From assembly GCF_949628265.1 (NCBI RefSeq), contig NC_088789.1:17538886-17602885 (forward strand): 64,000 nt of DNA, written 5' to 3'. Positions 22,589 through 34,100 of this stretch are shown piece after piece (the stretch's first letter is position 1; each line of letters begins with the position of its first letter). Both the position numbers and the translations under genes were made by a program. Under the pieces are notes generated by a model that was given only the letters and a program-made list of their open reading frames with translations, ran no database searches and had not been told where the DNA came from. This stretch comes from Cloeon dipterum (lineage: Eukaryota; Arthropoda; Insecta; Ephemeroptera; Baetidae).

Positions 22589-22620
22589 TAAGGAGAGTAT
22601 GAGAGTAGATACTCTCCTTA
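22589..22620. repeat. Perfect 12 bp hairpin, second copy
   Basis: Identical in stem and loop to 17933-17964. Confidence 0.8.
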
Positions 22621-22907
22621 ATCACGGCAAAGTAATTTTATTCTTATCGTTCTTCATCTCTTCTGTTGATTTTCATTTTTCTTTTGTCAAGAGCCTTGTT
22701 TGACTTATAGATTTGAGTGACTTTGTGTTGTTGATGCTGAACGATGTGGAACATTGGTAAGATGTATCAAAAAACTCTTCTGAGTCACGCAAAAAAGTGA
22801 GTCACGCAAAGTGGCTTCTCTGTCTCTCCAATTAGCTTAGCAATAAAAAGGATGTGAAGGATCGCTGTTATGTCATCTGAGTGACATTGACCTAGTTCGA
22901 TTTCGTT

Positions 22908-22997
22908 GGGGAGGTAAGGTCTCGGATATATCCCGTATCGAACACAGACACTCGCCAGCGCCACGCGCGTTAACCAACTGAGCCAGTCTGCCTCCCC
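22908..22997 (-). repeat. tRNA-like folded unit, copy 5
   Basis: 90 nt with GGGGAGG/CCTCCCC ends, A box TGGCTCAGTTGG and B-box-like TGTTCGATACGGG. The inner hairpin has lost pairs (TTAACGC against GCGCTGG), so this copy folds less well. Confidence 0.7.
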
Positions 22998-23443
22998 ATC
23001 ATGACATAAGGATAGAATAGTATATCAACTTTCACAACCAAGATCGCTAACTGCTGCTCTTCTAGTTTGCTATTTTTGCAGTTACTCGACGACTTACACG
23101 ATAATTTTTACCATAATATATTTTAGCCCGATTTTTTTTAAATGCCCTATGTTTGTTTTTGGAAACAAACTCGGAAGATAAATAAGTACACGAATTATAT
23201 TTCAATAAATTATTATATCTTTCTGTTTCTTGCGATAATTTGGTCTGGGGATATTAATCTTAAAGTTATTTTATATATTGCATCTAAAAACCTCGTTTTT
23301 TATTGTATCCATTTTATCGATTTGTTTTTGACGCTTTCGTTACCTATGAACGAAATATGTTATTTTTTAAATTTGATAATATGTAGTATTTTTTTAAAAT
23401 GTTACGTAATTATTCTAGAAAATATCTTCTAGAATAGTTCTAG

Positions 23444-23553
23444 TGCTCATTATTGCTGCAAAAAGTGGATACAGTTTACAAAATAAAATCACCATATGTA
23501 TCATTCAAGAAGCATTACATCTTTATTCATATTAAACCAAGTAGTAGGATTCC
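23444..23553 (+). repeat. 110 bp direct repeat, right flank of repeat block 2
   Basis: Near-identical partner of 21537-21647, lacking one base in CATCC(T)TTATTC. Confidence 0.85.
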
Positions 23554-24988
23554 ACATTTTCTGATATTTACACAAACAAATATATATAATACATATTAGT
23601 TATCAGCACTTTGTGGCAAAAGGTAAAAATATTCTATTTTCATTCGCATCAGAAATTGGGGTTTGCACAACAATGTTTTAAGACAGTCTTGACGAGAGAA
23701 ATCCTAAAATTTTCAAGGCGTCTCCAAGGATGAGACTATTATAAAGCACTACTGGTTCAAAGTCTAACGCACTCTTACGTTAAAAAGTAATGTTTGTGCA
23801 CAATTATTATTGTCGGGGAGAGAGAGAACACTGCTGGAATGAAACAAAACTCGATCAATCTCGCGAGCAGACTTTGGCAAAAGGGATAGTTGAGAAGGAA
23901 GTGGAGCGTATTTCTCAGACAAAATTAAATTAGACAGACGAATTATAATTTCACAGCCTGAAAAATACAAACAAAGGCGAGATTTAACAAATAACAATTA
24001 AATCGGGCAAAGTAATACAAATGTTTGAGAACATAATTTTGATTTTGTATTGCACATGAAAATTTGAGACCTCATGAGTTTGGGAATAATTGCTTGAAAG
24101 AGTTAAATTTCAATGACTTTCTTTTCAAAGAAAACAACTTTTTCATCATATGCGTAGAATGTCATGAAATCAAGCGCAGGGCAGGAGAAATTTTTGCTTA
24201 GACACGGCGGTGACTGACCGTAATTTCTTTAGCCAGTTGTTTATCTCGGAGAAGTGGGGATTCCCCTGCCATCGTGGTGCTGTTTGCAAGCGAAGTGGGC
24301 AGTGGAGGGGGAGCGAGCGGGTGAATGAACATGCTCTTGTCTCCCTCCACTCGCAGCGACAGAGGCAAACAGCGCACTTTCTCCGCTTTTGTCGCTACTA
24401 ATTGGCTGCCCCCAAAATACACCTAAATATACTTTGCGCAAATGGACACAAAACTACCACTCGCATGCGTTTGGCTAGCATGAAATTAGTAGAAAATCGG
24501 TGAGCTACAGGAAATTATTTAAATTTTTGTTTTAAAAATGGGAAAATTTTCCAAACGAGATGATATTTGGTAAAAAGACTCCCCACAAAGAGACCAATCG
24601 ATTGATATTTTTTTTTTTTGAATTTTTTTATTGGTTACCTTCTGTGTGAAAAATCCTTTTAATTGGTTGGGAATATGGTTTATAATCAGCAATGGATAAT
24701 AATACAAATTTTTAAGTTTGAGAAAATAGAGTAAATTATTAAAAAATGTTACTATATAAATAATTTTTAACTGACGAAAAAAATTATTTCAATGCAGAAT
24801 TATAAGATTTAGGATTGTGTGATTTTTTAATATCAAATTTTAGTTATTTTTTATAAGACAAGTGAGCCGAATTTAAACAAAATCAATTTTTTTTCAGAGA
24901 GTCAAAAATGACCCATCAATCAATTGGTCTAGTGAAGAGGTATCTAAATTACAAAAATCATTATGAGTTGTAAAAAAAATGATTCAGG
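23554..24988. other. Spacer between repeat island and RhoGEF gene
   Basis: No gene recognised. The 24190-24420 segment is GC-richer and gives overlapping frames on both strands, none protein-like. 24895-24985 carries a member of a short dispersed repeat around AAAAATGACCCATCAATC. Confidence 0.4.
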
Positions 24989-24994
24989 TTTATT
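24989..24994 (-). terminator. Probable poly(A) signal of RhoGEF gene
   Basis: AATAAA on the minus strand about 120 nt past the stop codon. Confidence 0.55.
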
Positions 24995-25115
24995 CATAAA
25001 AGTGCACACATATGATGCAAAAAATTATTTTTCAATTTTAGCATTTGGTTGGTTGGGTTGTTTCCGGAATACGCTGCTAGTTTTGAAGGCAATAAATTAT
25101 TAGTGACTGTGGACA

Positions 25116-28100
25116 TCAAGACTCGGCGCCGGCCTGGATCCTTCCGACCATCTGCTTGACCCAGCCCTTGGGTTTGGGCTGGGTCTCGGCGGGGGCACCG
25201 CATTCAGATGGCGCCGGCGGTTTGGCAATCAGCAGCCTGGGCGGCTTGGCCGGCACCGGCGGTGGCACCTTTCTCGGCGGCGCCGGCGTGGTGGCAGTGG
25301 CGACGGGCTCGTCGTGGTCGTCGCTGAAGATGGCACTGTCGCGGTAGAACTCCTCCTGGTCCAGCACGGCGGACAGGTTGTCCTCGTAGAAGGAGTCGTC
25401 GTCGTCTTCTGCAGCGCCGCGTGTGGCGCCGATGCCGAGCGTGGCCGGGTCGGCGTAGTCGGAGACGGTGTTCATGGCGATGCGGGCTCCCAGCCCGCGG
25501 CTCCCCTGCTTCAGCATCGGCGGCTTCGGCTGCTCCGCTGCCCCCGGGGGCGGCGGGGGAGGAGACTCGGTCAGCGACTCACAGCTGTTGGCCATCAGCC
25601 GTGAGCCAAACGACGCCAGCACCCCGAGGAAGGAGGGCGAGCGCGTGGGTGTCCCCGGTGAACGCTTCCCGCCCCCACCCACCCCTGGTGATGACAGTGA
25701 CGTGCTTGACACCGACCGGGTCGGCGTCTCTGCCACCGCTTCTTCCACTTGCAGACTAGTTGGAGGCGGCGGCGGTGGCACGCGTGGCTTATCTTCCTGC
25801 CGATGCTGGTGCTGCCGTTGTTGCCACTGCTGCAGGAAGCTCATCTGCCGGCTCAGACCACCAGCCTGACGACAAACACGCCAAAATTTTAAATTATTTA
25901 AAATAAATTGAAGGAAAGCACTGCTTTCAAGGCAACATAAGACATGGGGCATGATTACTAATTTTTTCTTTTTGAAAACGAAATATAATATGATTTTCAC
26001 AATAATTTTTACATTTAATTTATTATTATTTGAGTTCTTATTTGCTCAAGAACTCAAGATACGTTAAATCTTATGAAGAGCATCTTGGAAAAAAATAAAA
26101 CTCAATAACAAACCATTAAAATTCCGCACGCGATTTACTCAGACCATCGTTCTGTTGGAATGTTTTGGAAAAACTTTATGAAAGCCGCACACATCATTAA
26201 ATACGTCTCGCTGAGCAGATTTCGAAAATAGAAAGTGAATTAAAATTTGATATTAAAATAACCCAAAACTTTTACTTTTAAATTACGATGACTTTTGGAA
26301 TTAGAGTGCACTTTTCTTGCAAGTTAAATTTTATTAAATAATTATCCGCTCGGCGGTTAAATAGGGACCTGAGACCCAGTGAACTCATAGCCCTCGGGTA
26401 GTGCTGAGCAAAGATTAAATAAAATATCGCACCTGCTGCAGAGTTTCCTGTTGCGTGCGGAGGGCACACATTCTGGCCAAACGCTGAGCCCTGTGTTGTT
26501 GCCGCGGCGACTTTTGCTCGCAGTCCGAGCTGCTGTCGGCGGTCGGCGCCGCTGCCGACACGAGCGGGTCCCTGGGCCTGCCCAATGACCTCGACCGTTT
26601 CACTGAACGCACGTTCTGCATCACGATCTCGCCAACTATTTCTTCTAAACTGGCCTGCCGATTCGAGGTTCCGGCTGGAGCCTCTCTCTCCTCCTCTTCT
26701 TCCTCCTCCTCTTCCTGAAAATTGGATTGATTTTTTTTTAGAATAGGAATAATATCAGAATAAAAATTAAATCCAAAAAATACTTAAATTTGGATAGTTC
26801 TATATATGCGGTTTAAATTAAAAAGTTATAGGCTGTCTAAATGATCACCTTTTCGCATTCAGTCAAATGTTCTAGCATCTTTAGAACTCAAGATATTCTC
26901 ATTTTTGTGTACGCCGAGAGGGCCGTTTATCCAGATTTCAACCCATTTTCAGGGAAAAGTGCATTAAATATTTCCTGCAAACCTGGCAATTTTGACACCT
27001 CAATACAAACCTAACAAAACGTATGAAATATATCATGGAAAATTTGAAGCAGAATATGTTGAAAAAGGTAAAATATACAGCAAATGAAATAAATAAATTT
27101 ATAATGAATGAAATTGTTGAGTTCTTACCTCCTCATGTTCCTGCTGTTCGGAGCATGAAGTCTCGTTGCACGGCTGGGTAGGCCGGTCGAGCTGTCTGCA
27201 GGTGGAGTTTCTGCGTTCCAGGCTGGAAAAGAGCTGCGACAACTTGGAGGGCAGCGTGAGGCTGCAGTAAGGCTCCGACTTGCGGTGCCAGTTGTAGAAG
27301 CGGTCCTTAAGCTTCTCAGCGCCGCTGCCGACGCCGCCGCCTGGCGATACGCTGCTACAGCCCTCGGGGTCGCGGCTGGCGCTTGAGCTGCGCTTGTTGC
27401 GTGGGCTGCCACCCTCTTGGTTTGCGACACCGACGTCTGAGCGGCGCGAACGACGCAGGCGCGATGGCAGTAGGCCTGTCTCCGAGCGGCGCCGCTCTTG
27501 GTGCCGCTTCTGCAGGTACTGCGGCGCCGAGTGCTGACGTCGCGGCACCGAACGCTCCGCCAACAACTCGTCTTTGGAATTAAAAATGTATGAAATGAAT
27601 TTGATTTTTTTGTAATTTAAAAAAATGTATAATACAAAATATGCATTTATATCGATTTTTGTTTTGAATTTTCAAAATTAAAAAACTTCTAATATTCAGA
27701 TTTTGTCACCTTTTTTCTGATTAAAATATTTTTTGAATATTATACATGCAGATTGAGGTTTTACAAGCCTCTTGCATGTATAGAGGCATATTTATAATCT
27801 CTGTCTTCATATTTAATTAATTATTCAAGTAGATATAATTTTAAGTGAAAGTATACCTTCAGTTCGCCCTTGGCCAAGCTGCATGACCAGCTGTCGAGCG
27901 TGATTAGGAATGGCCACGCTGTAATTTTCAAGAATGACTCTTTTCAGCTGCTGCGTCCACTCTCTCTTCTGCTCCAAACTTCGAGCCTAAAATATTTAAA
28001 GTCTAAATTGTTCTAATATTAATTTTCTTCCGTCTATTGTACCTGGAAGGTGTACTGCATTCTCGGATTATCAAAGGGAATCACATGAAAGTTCAATGGC

Positions 28101-31100
28101 TCGCCAGGAATGCTCTCGATCAGCATCAAATTCGAACACTGAAAGTGAAGGCAAAATTAATTTTGTTTCTTTTTTAAATTTTTTTGTCTTACCTCGATAT
28201 GTGTTTTACAGGTGAGATGATCTCCTGTGCGTTTGGCGATGAGCAGCATTTTGTCGAAGAGGAACGCGTGGCGCAGAGCTTTCGCACCACAAATCCGAAA
28301 ATTACCCTCGGCGCAGAGTTCTCCAAAGGTTGTGAGATCAGCTCCCTGGAAAAAAATTAAGAAGAAACTCCAATTATTTGCCAACGCAGATCCAAAAGAA
28401 TTTTGATTTTTTTTCAAATTTATTTATGGTTTTTGCGGTTAAAAATGAAACTCATGTCATTCAAACATAAAATAAATTCAAACACTTCTTAAGCAACAAT
28501 ATTTATACAATGGTGTATATTTTAGTATTTAATTTGAATGTTTAGGATGCTACACTTCAGTTTGTGATTGATTATTTTAAATTAAATTTTTATTGAAACA
28601 CTATTATTAGTTATTAGCCATGTAAATAGTACGAAAAATAAACAAAATTTCTTATTCAACAGCGTTGGCAAGATTTTTACCACCAAAAGTTAAATTTAAA
28701 TCTAATTTTTCTGATTTTCTGTTTAGTTTGTTTTTCTTTAATACAAAAAATGTATTGAAATGTTAAAGAACTGCCAATCAATCGTTTCAATAAATTGAAA
28801 ATCTTGGTATAAAAGTTCAATTGTGCGGTTTTCCCGCGCTTATTTACATGTTCCACACCATATTTTTTATAATTTTTCTGGGAAATCATGCACTCAAATA
28901 AAGATTTCCGCGAGTTCTCAGTAAAAAACGTCAAATAATCGTTTGTAAAACCCATCAATCGATTTGTCAACAAACCAAACTTCGTCTAAATTTAACAAGA
29001 ACCGCATTTCAATCAAGTTTTGAATTTTTGTCCGTTGATCAAACTGTGTGAATTTCTATTTAAATAATTCTCTTGACTGACCTGCCAGTCGTGGAGGAGG
29101 CTTTGGATTTCCTGCACCCTGACGGCGTGCTCGTGTCTGCGCTTCATCTCGTTGATGTGCTGCGCAAGGCCAGTCATGGCCTCAAGCGCCTCCTCAACGG
29201 CCGACCGGCCTGCCGCCTCGGCTGGGAACTGCTTCATCAGACTTTGCAGCAGCAGGTGGTACTTAAGCACCCTTTGTACTGGTTTTAGCAGGTACGAGCC
29301 CAGCGGCAGCGAGTGGTGCAGTGCCGCCTGACGCTCCCGGCACAGGCTCACCGTCTCCTCGTTCTGCATCAGCTCCGTCAAAACGCTGACGGTCCTGTTT
29401 TATTTTTTGCAAAATTAGTCAAGAATTGGAAACTTGAACTTTTATTTTTTTATTAACAGACAATTTTATTCTACTTTGTGACATTTAGTAATCATTTTTT
29501 AAGTATCTAATTGTGGCGAGTTAATTGAATTTATAATTCCAGCCAACCAATTTACTACTTAAAAAAAGCCCCGGGTTTTAGGCAAAACACTGACAGCTCT
29601 ACCAAACAGTTAATTATATTTTTCAAATGTTGCCAGTGAGTCAGTTTTTTAAAAATTAAAATTTTAAACCGAGGATTTTTCAACAACTCAAAAATCAAAT
29701 CACTATTTTTATTCATTTGTATTTAAACAAAATTGAGCTCACTTTGGGTAACTGGTGCAATACTCTGTGTAAATGCGGAAGCCAGAGTTGTGCGTGACGA
29801 AGCACTGAGCTACTTTGACTGCATCCAGGTTGCACGCGTCCAAATCTCTCAAAAATCCTCTGAAATCAGGAAAAAAATTAGGTCAAAACCATTAAAATAA
29901 AAATGCAATACCTATTGAAACCAAGGATCAATTCCATGTTGCTAAAGAGATCTGCTAATTGCTGCGGCGCGACGGGACACTCTGCACTCTCGCGCCAGTT
30001 GTACAGGTAGCCCTGGAAAATTAGTTATTTGAGTTTGTATTTGCAGCGGCGTGAGGCAATAAAACTAAATACCTCAACAACCTCTTCAAGATCACGAACG
30101 TAGACGGCTTCGGTCTCGGTGATCTCGAGCAGCACTCGCTCCACGGGGCTCAGGTGGGGTTCGCTGCAGTACCGGGGGCGGACGGGCGGAGGTTGCGGGG
30201 CAGAAATGATCAGCGTGCACCCGCCTACGCCGCTGTCTGCCGAGCCTGATCAAAATGCCATAATCAAGCACCAATTAATCAAATGTTAACGGACGTGCCA
30301 CTAACATTTTTCCCCCAGGAAATGGACATATTTGGGATTGATTTCTATACTATCACATACAAATTGTGAATTTGCCAAGGATTAAGGAAGTATATTTTAT
30401 AGTCAGCGGGGGCCAGATTCGTGCGACGCGCATATGTGGCGTCTGGTGGAGTGTTGCGCGAAAAAGGGTAACGTGAAAATGCGCGAAAAGAAGCTACGTT
30501 CGATTTTTTTGCAAACTTACCGGCTGAACTTCCTGATTGGCGATTTAGGAGAGCCTGTCCTTCTCGCAGCGCTTGACCCAGCCGTTCTCGTCTTCGAGCA
30601 GCCAAGCATTGTGAGCTCTAAAACATTGTTAATCGAGTTAAAAAGGACAGACCAAAAAGAATCTAAAACTATAATAACTGCACAAAATCCAAAAGTAAAT
30701 TTTTTTTAGATAAGAAAAATTTGTTACTTTATAATGTGGCGCCTTCTTGCCACTTCTATTGCAGCAAATAGTTAGCATTAAACCCGTATCACCAGGAGGC
30801 AGTGTAAAGGTGCGATATCCACTGCATCCTCACTACACTTAAAACCTCACGTCATGACAGCAGTCGAGGAATTCATTTAATAGTAAATATTGTTAATGCT
30901 CAAACTTGATATTTATGTTATATTAATTATTTACTGTAGTTTTGTTATTGTAAATATATTTGTGCTATAACACAGTCTTGACTTTACTGATACTTCAAGC
31001 CACGATTCCTAATTAAATAAACAAGACGAATAATGTACGTAAAGACGGCTCCTCGACATTCACAACAATGTGGGTGTAGGAATTACTCGGCTGCGTGAGA

Positions 31101-34100
31101 TATTTAGGATATTTAAAACACTACAACAACGTTAATTAATTAACTAACGTTTTTACTTTGCCAGTCTTGCAAAACAGCATTTAAAAAAAATCACCCAATT
31201 TTTTTTTTTTGCCAAATAAGTGTATTAATTACCTCCGAGTCTTCTTCATCGGAGCTGGCCGCCTCCAGTGACTCAGTGGAGGCGAGATAGGAGGCGGTGG
31301 ATGGGGCACAGTTTTCGCCCGAACTTGAGGAACTGGAGCAGGTGGAGGCGGCCGATAGAGGCCGTGTAGGCTTGCCGGGGGCCGTATTGGCCGCAGGGCC
31401 GCGCATCATCGGGGGTGGCGGCGGGGGCGGAACCGAGGGCCGCACGGGAGGAGCCGCAGCTGCCGCCGCAGCCGCTGCGGCGATGTCGGCTTTGCGCTCC
31501 TCGCCGGCCAGGGCGGCATCGTAGATGTGCAGCAGGTTGGAGACAAGGTCGCTCGCGCCGGAGCCACCTGAAAACAGAAACAATTGGCCAATTTAGAATA
31601 ATTTTTTTTAATTAAAATTTCAAATGAGAGCTATGAAATTTTTAAATTTTTTGCTGAGCATTATGTTGATTTTTAGCATGTTGTTAGGATGTCGAAATAA
31701 CCAACTTTGAAGGGCCATTTTCCCGGAAAATCTGGGTGAAATCAGCCTTTCGGAGTTTACAAAATTTAAATAACCTTAAGTTCTACTGAAACTAAAATAT
31801 CTAATTTTGTAAATGTTGTCCTTAAGAGTAATTATTTAAGATGTTTCAGGGAGGTGAAACTTTTTGTTTTTGAAATATTGATTGTGTCACAGGTTGAGAA
31901 ACGTTTGTTTTTTAGTTTGGATGATTAGTAAGAATACAAAAAATGTACGATTGGTTGATATTGGTCTCGGATCACACTGGAGTCACCCTTGTGGTCAGAT
32001 GAGAATATCAGTTCAAGGCAGAAATTGAACTCTAGCGTCAGGGTAGCCCTGGAGCGATCGATTTTATTAAATCACATGTGTAGCCACATTAACAACGCTT
32101 GACGGGCTCTGTATTGGTTCGATGTGCAAGACCTGAACTATTTTAGAACGGCTAAGCTGTGATCTTTCAGAATATGTGCAACTTGACCGTCTGGAAGCCA
32201 TCAGGGTGCTCAGGATACACCCTGATTTGCCCAAAATTTAGTTCTTGAGGGCCCCGTTGGCCTCCAAAGGGTCAAAGTGCACATTACTGATAAACTGGAC
32301 CACTCCAATGGTGTCAAATTCTCACGAACATAAAAATAACAGAGTGAACAGAGGACCAAACGTTCCTCACAAATTCCTCAAGTTTACTTTGCAAGGCAAA
32401 AATTTGCAGTAACGGCAATCGAGAGGAAAAACGTCGAGATTAGAGTGTGACCCGTTTTGCCGCGGCCTGGCAGGGCAGCCAGCCTTGCCCCCGGCTGTAA
32501 TCACGTGATGCGCGATAATTGCCCAGCTCGCTGCTGCTGCCGTTTGCCCGGGGTGGTGCCTTTTGCTGGCCTGAGTACGCGAGCACATAATTGCCGCCAT
32601 CCTAGAAATTTATGTATTCAGCGGCGATCGAGTAAAAAAATGCGCCCCCGGTCGTGCCAATTATCTCGTTTTCTGCTCAGCGTTTTGCGGCAAATCGGGC
32701 GTTTGTGTGAAAACCATAGCGGGCGTGGCGGCCCTTTAAGTTCATCGCCCGCAGAAAATGATCTTTTGCGTCCGAAATGAAGATTTTGTTTTCCAATTAT
32801 TTATTTTAGCCAGCGCACGCACAAGGACGACTTTCTTTTCTGCCTTGTTTTAATTGAAATGCAACTCTGGACAGTCTTTTTGTCGTCAAATTAGCATTTT
32901 GTTTGTTTCAACCTTGAAACTCGGAGTCGTACATTTTTATGACTCTCAAGGCCAAAAATTTCACTCTTATACTATGGTAAGTACGCTTTTCCATATTTGT
33001 TAGGAAAAAAATTTAATGAGTTAATATTACAGTCATGTTTTACCAAGAATTAGCCTTGTAAGTTGTTATAATGCATTTAGATTTAGAAGTAAAATTTCTC
33101 TAATATTGAAGATTAAGAACTGAACAAATAAAATGAAACTAATTAACTAAAGCAGTGTAAGATAAATTTTTAGAAGGAATGCCCCTTTCGAATCCTTTTA
33201 AATTTCAGGACTAAAATGGGACCAGTGAAGTCAAAAAACCGTCAGAGTCCGACCGTGACAATACTTTGAGAGCCAAAACCCGAAAAATCACCGAGTATGG
33301 TGTCGTTTCATCAGTGTTCGACTCTGTGAATTCAAATTTGATATCGAAATTATAACAATTATCATCCCAGATTAGTTTAAACGAAAAACCATTCATCGTT
33401 TAATTGTACCCGAATTGCTTACTAAAAAATCGTAGTCTAGAATTACCTATTGGTATTTCTGATAATTTTTTTTATATACACCTCATTTAAGTCTTGAGAA
33501 ATTAAAAATTTAATTCACGCAAGAAACATAACGTGTTGCTGGTGTGACGCAGAAAACGCGATAAATAAAACTCATTAATTCCTCATGGGATTAAGATGAA
33601 TGACCGGCTTAGAGGAACGAAAGGAATAAGAAAGCGGCTTTCCTTTGTTATTTCTCTCTCGTCCTGCAGGCAGGAAGAAAACGCAATGCATAATAATTCC
33701 ATTTTCTTCGGCACTGCTCACTTTTAATCTGTATATGAGCAACATTTTATTGGGCTCTCGCGTATGCAAATTATGAGAGAGCTGCCTGCACGAATGTAAG
33801 CCATGCATTTATATTTAGAGCCTAAAAAGTTCTTTCTTGCAAATTAATGAACTAAACAATTTTGACTTAACAATTTAGTTCAATTCAATTTATTTTAGTG
33901 TAAATTTAAATTTAACTTATACAACGCAAAACGCAAAAGTTTTCAATTCAGTTGAATGATTTTTTCATTCTTTACATTTCAAAGATTAAATTCAGACCAT
34001 TTTAAAGGTGGGATTGTTTTTTTATTAAACGTATTATTATTATTAGAGAACACAAAACAATTTTATGTATCTCAAATAAAAATACAAAATGTATTACAAA

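Larger units (their letters stand above)
21721..23437. repeat. Repeat block copy 2 (uninterrupted)
   Basis: Contiguous version of the block: left part equals 17075-18402, right part equals 19560-19880. It holds tRNA-like units at 22255-22360 and 22908-22997 and the hairpin at 22589-22620. It lies between 111 bp direct repeats. The plus-strand frame at 23142-23432 is AT-driven and not protein-like. Confidence 0.85.

Noticed and set aside
17604-22997. Calling the tRNA-like units true tRNA genes
   Set aside because: T arm and anticodon arm cannot be folded, the B box is off consensus and all copies lie inside larger duplicated repeats.
25156-25869. Long plus-strand frames opposite the last RhoGEF exon
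   Set aside because: Shadows of a GC-rich, Pro/Ser-rich coding exon on the minus strand.
30345-30620. Alternative frame HNAWLLEDENGWVKRCEKDR in RhoGEF exon 3
   Set aside because: It reads well briefly but reaches a stop, and only the other frame (ARRRERLGQALREGQALLNR) joins both neighbours in phase.
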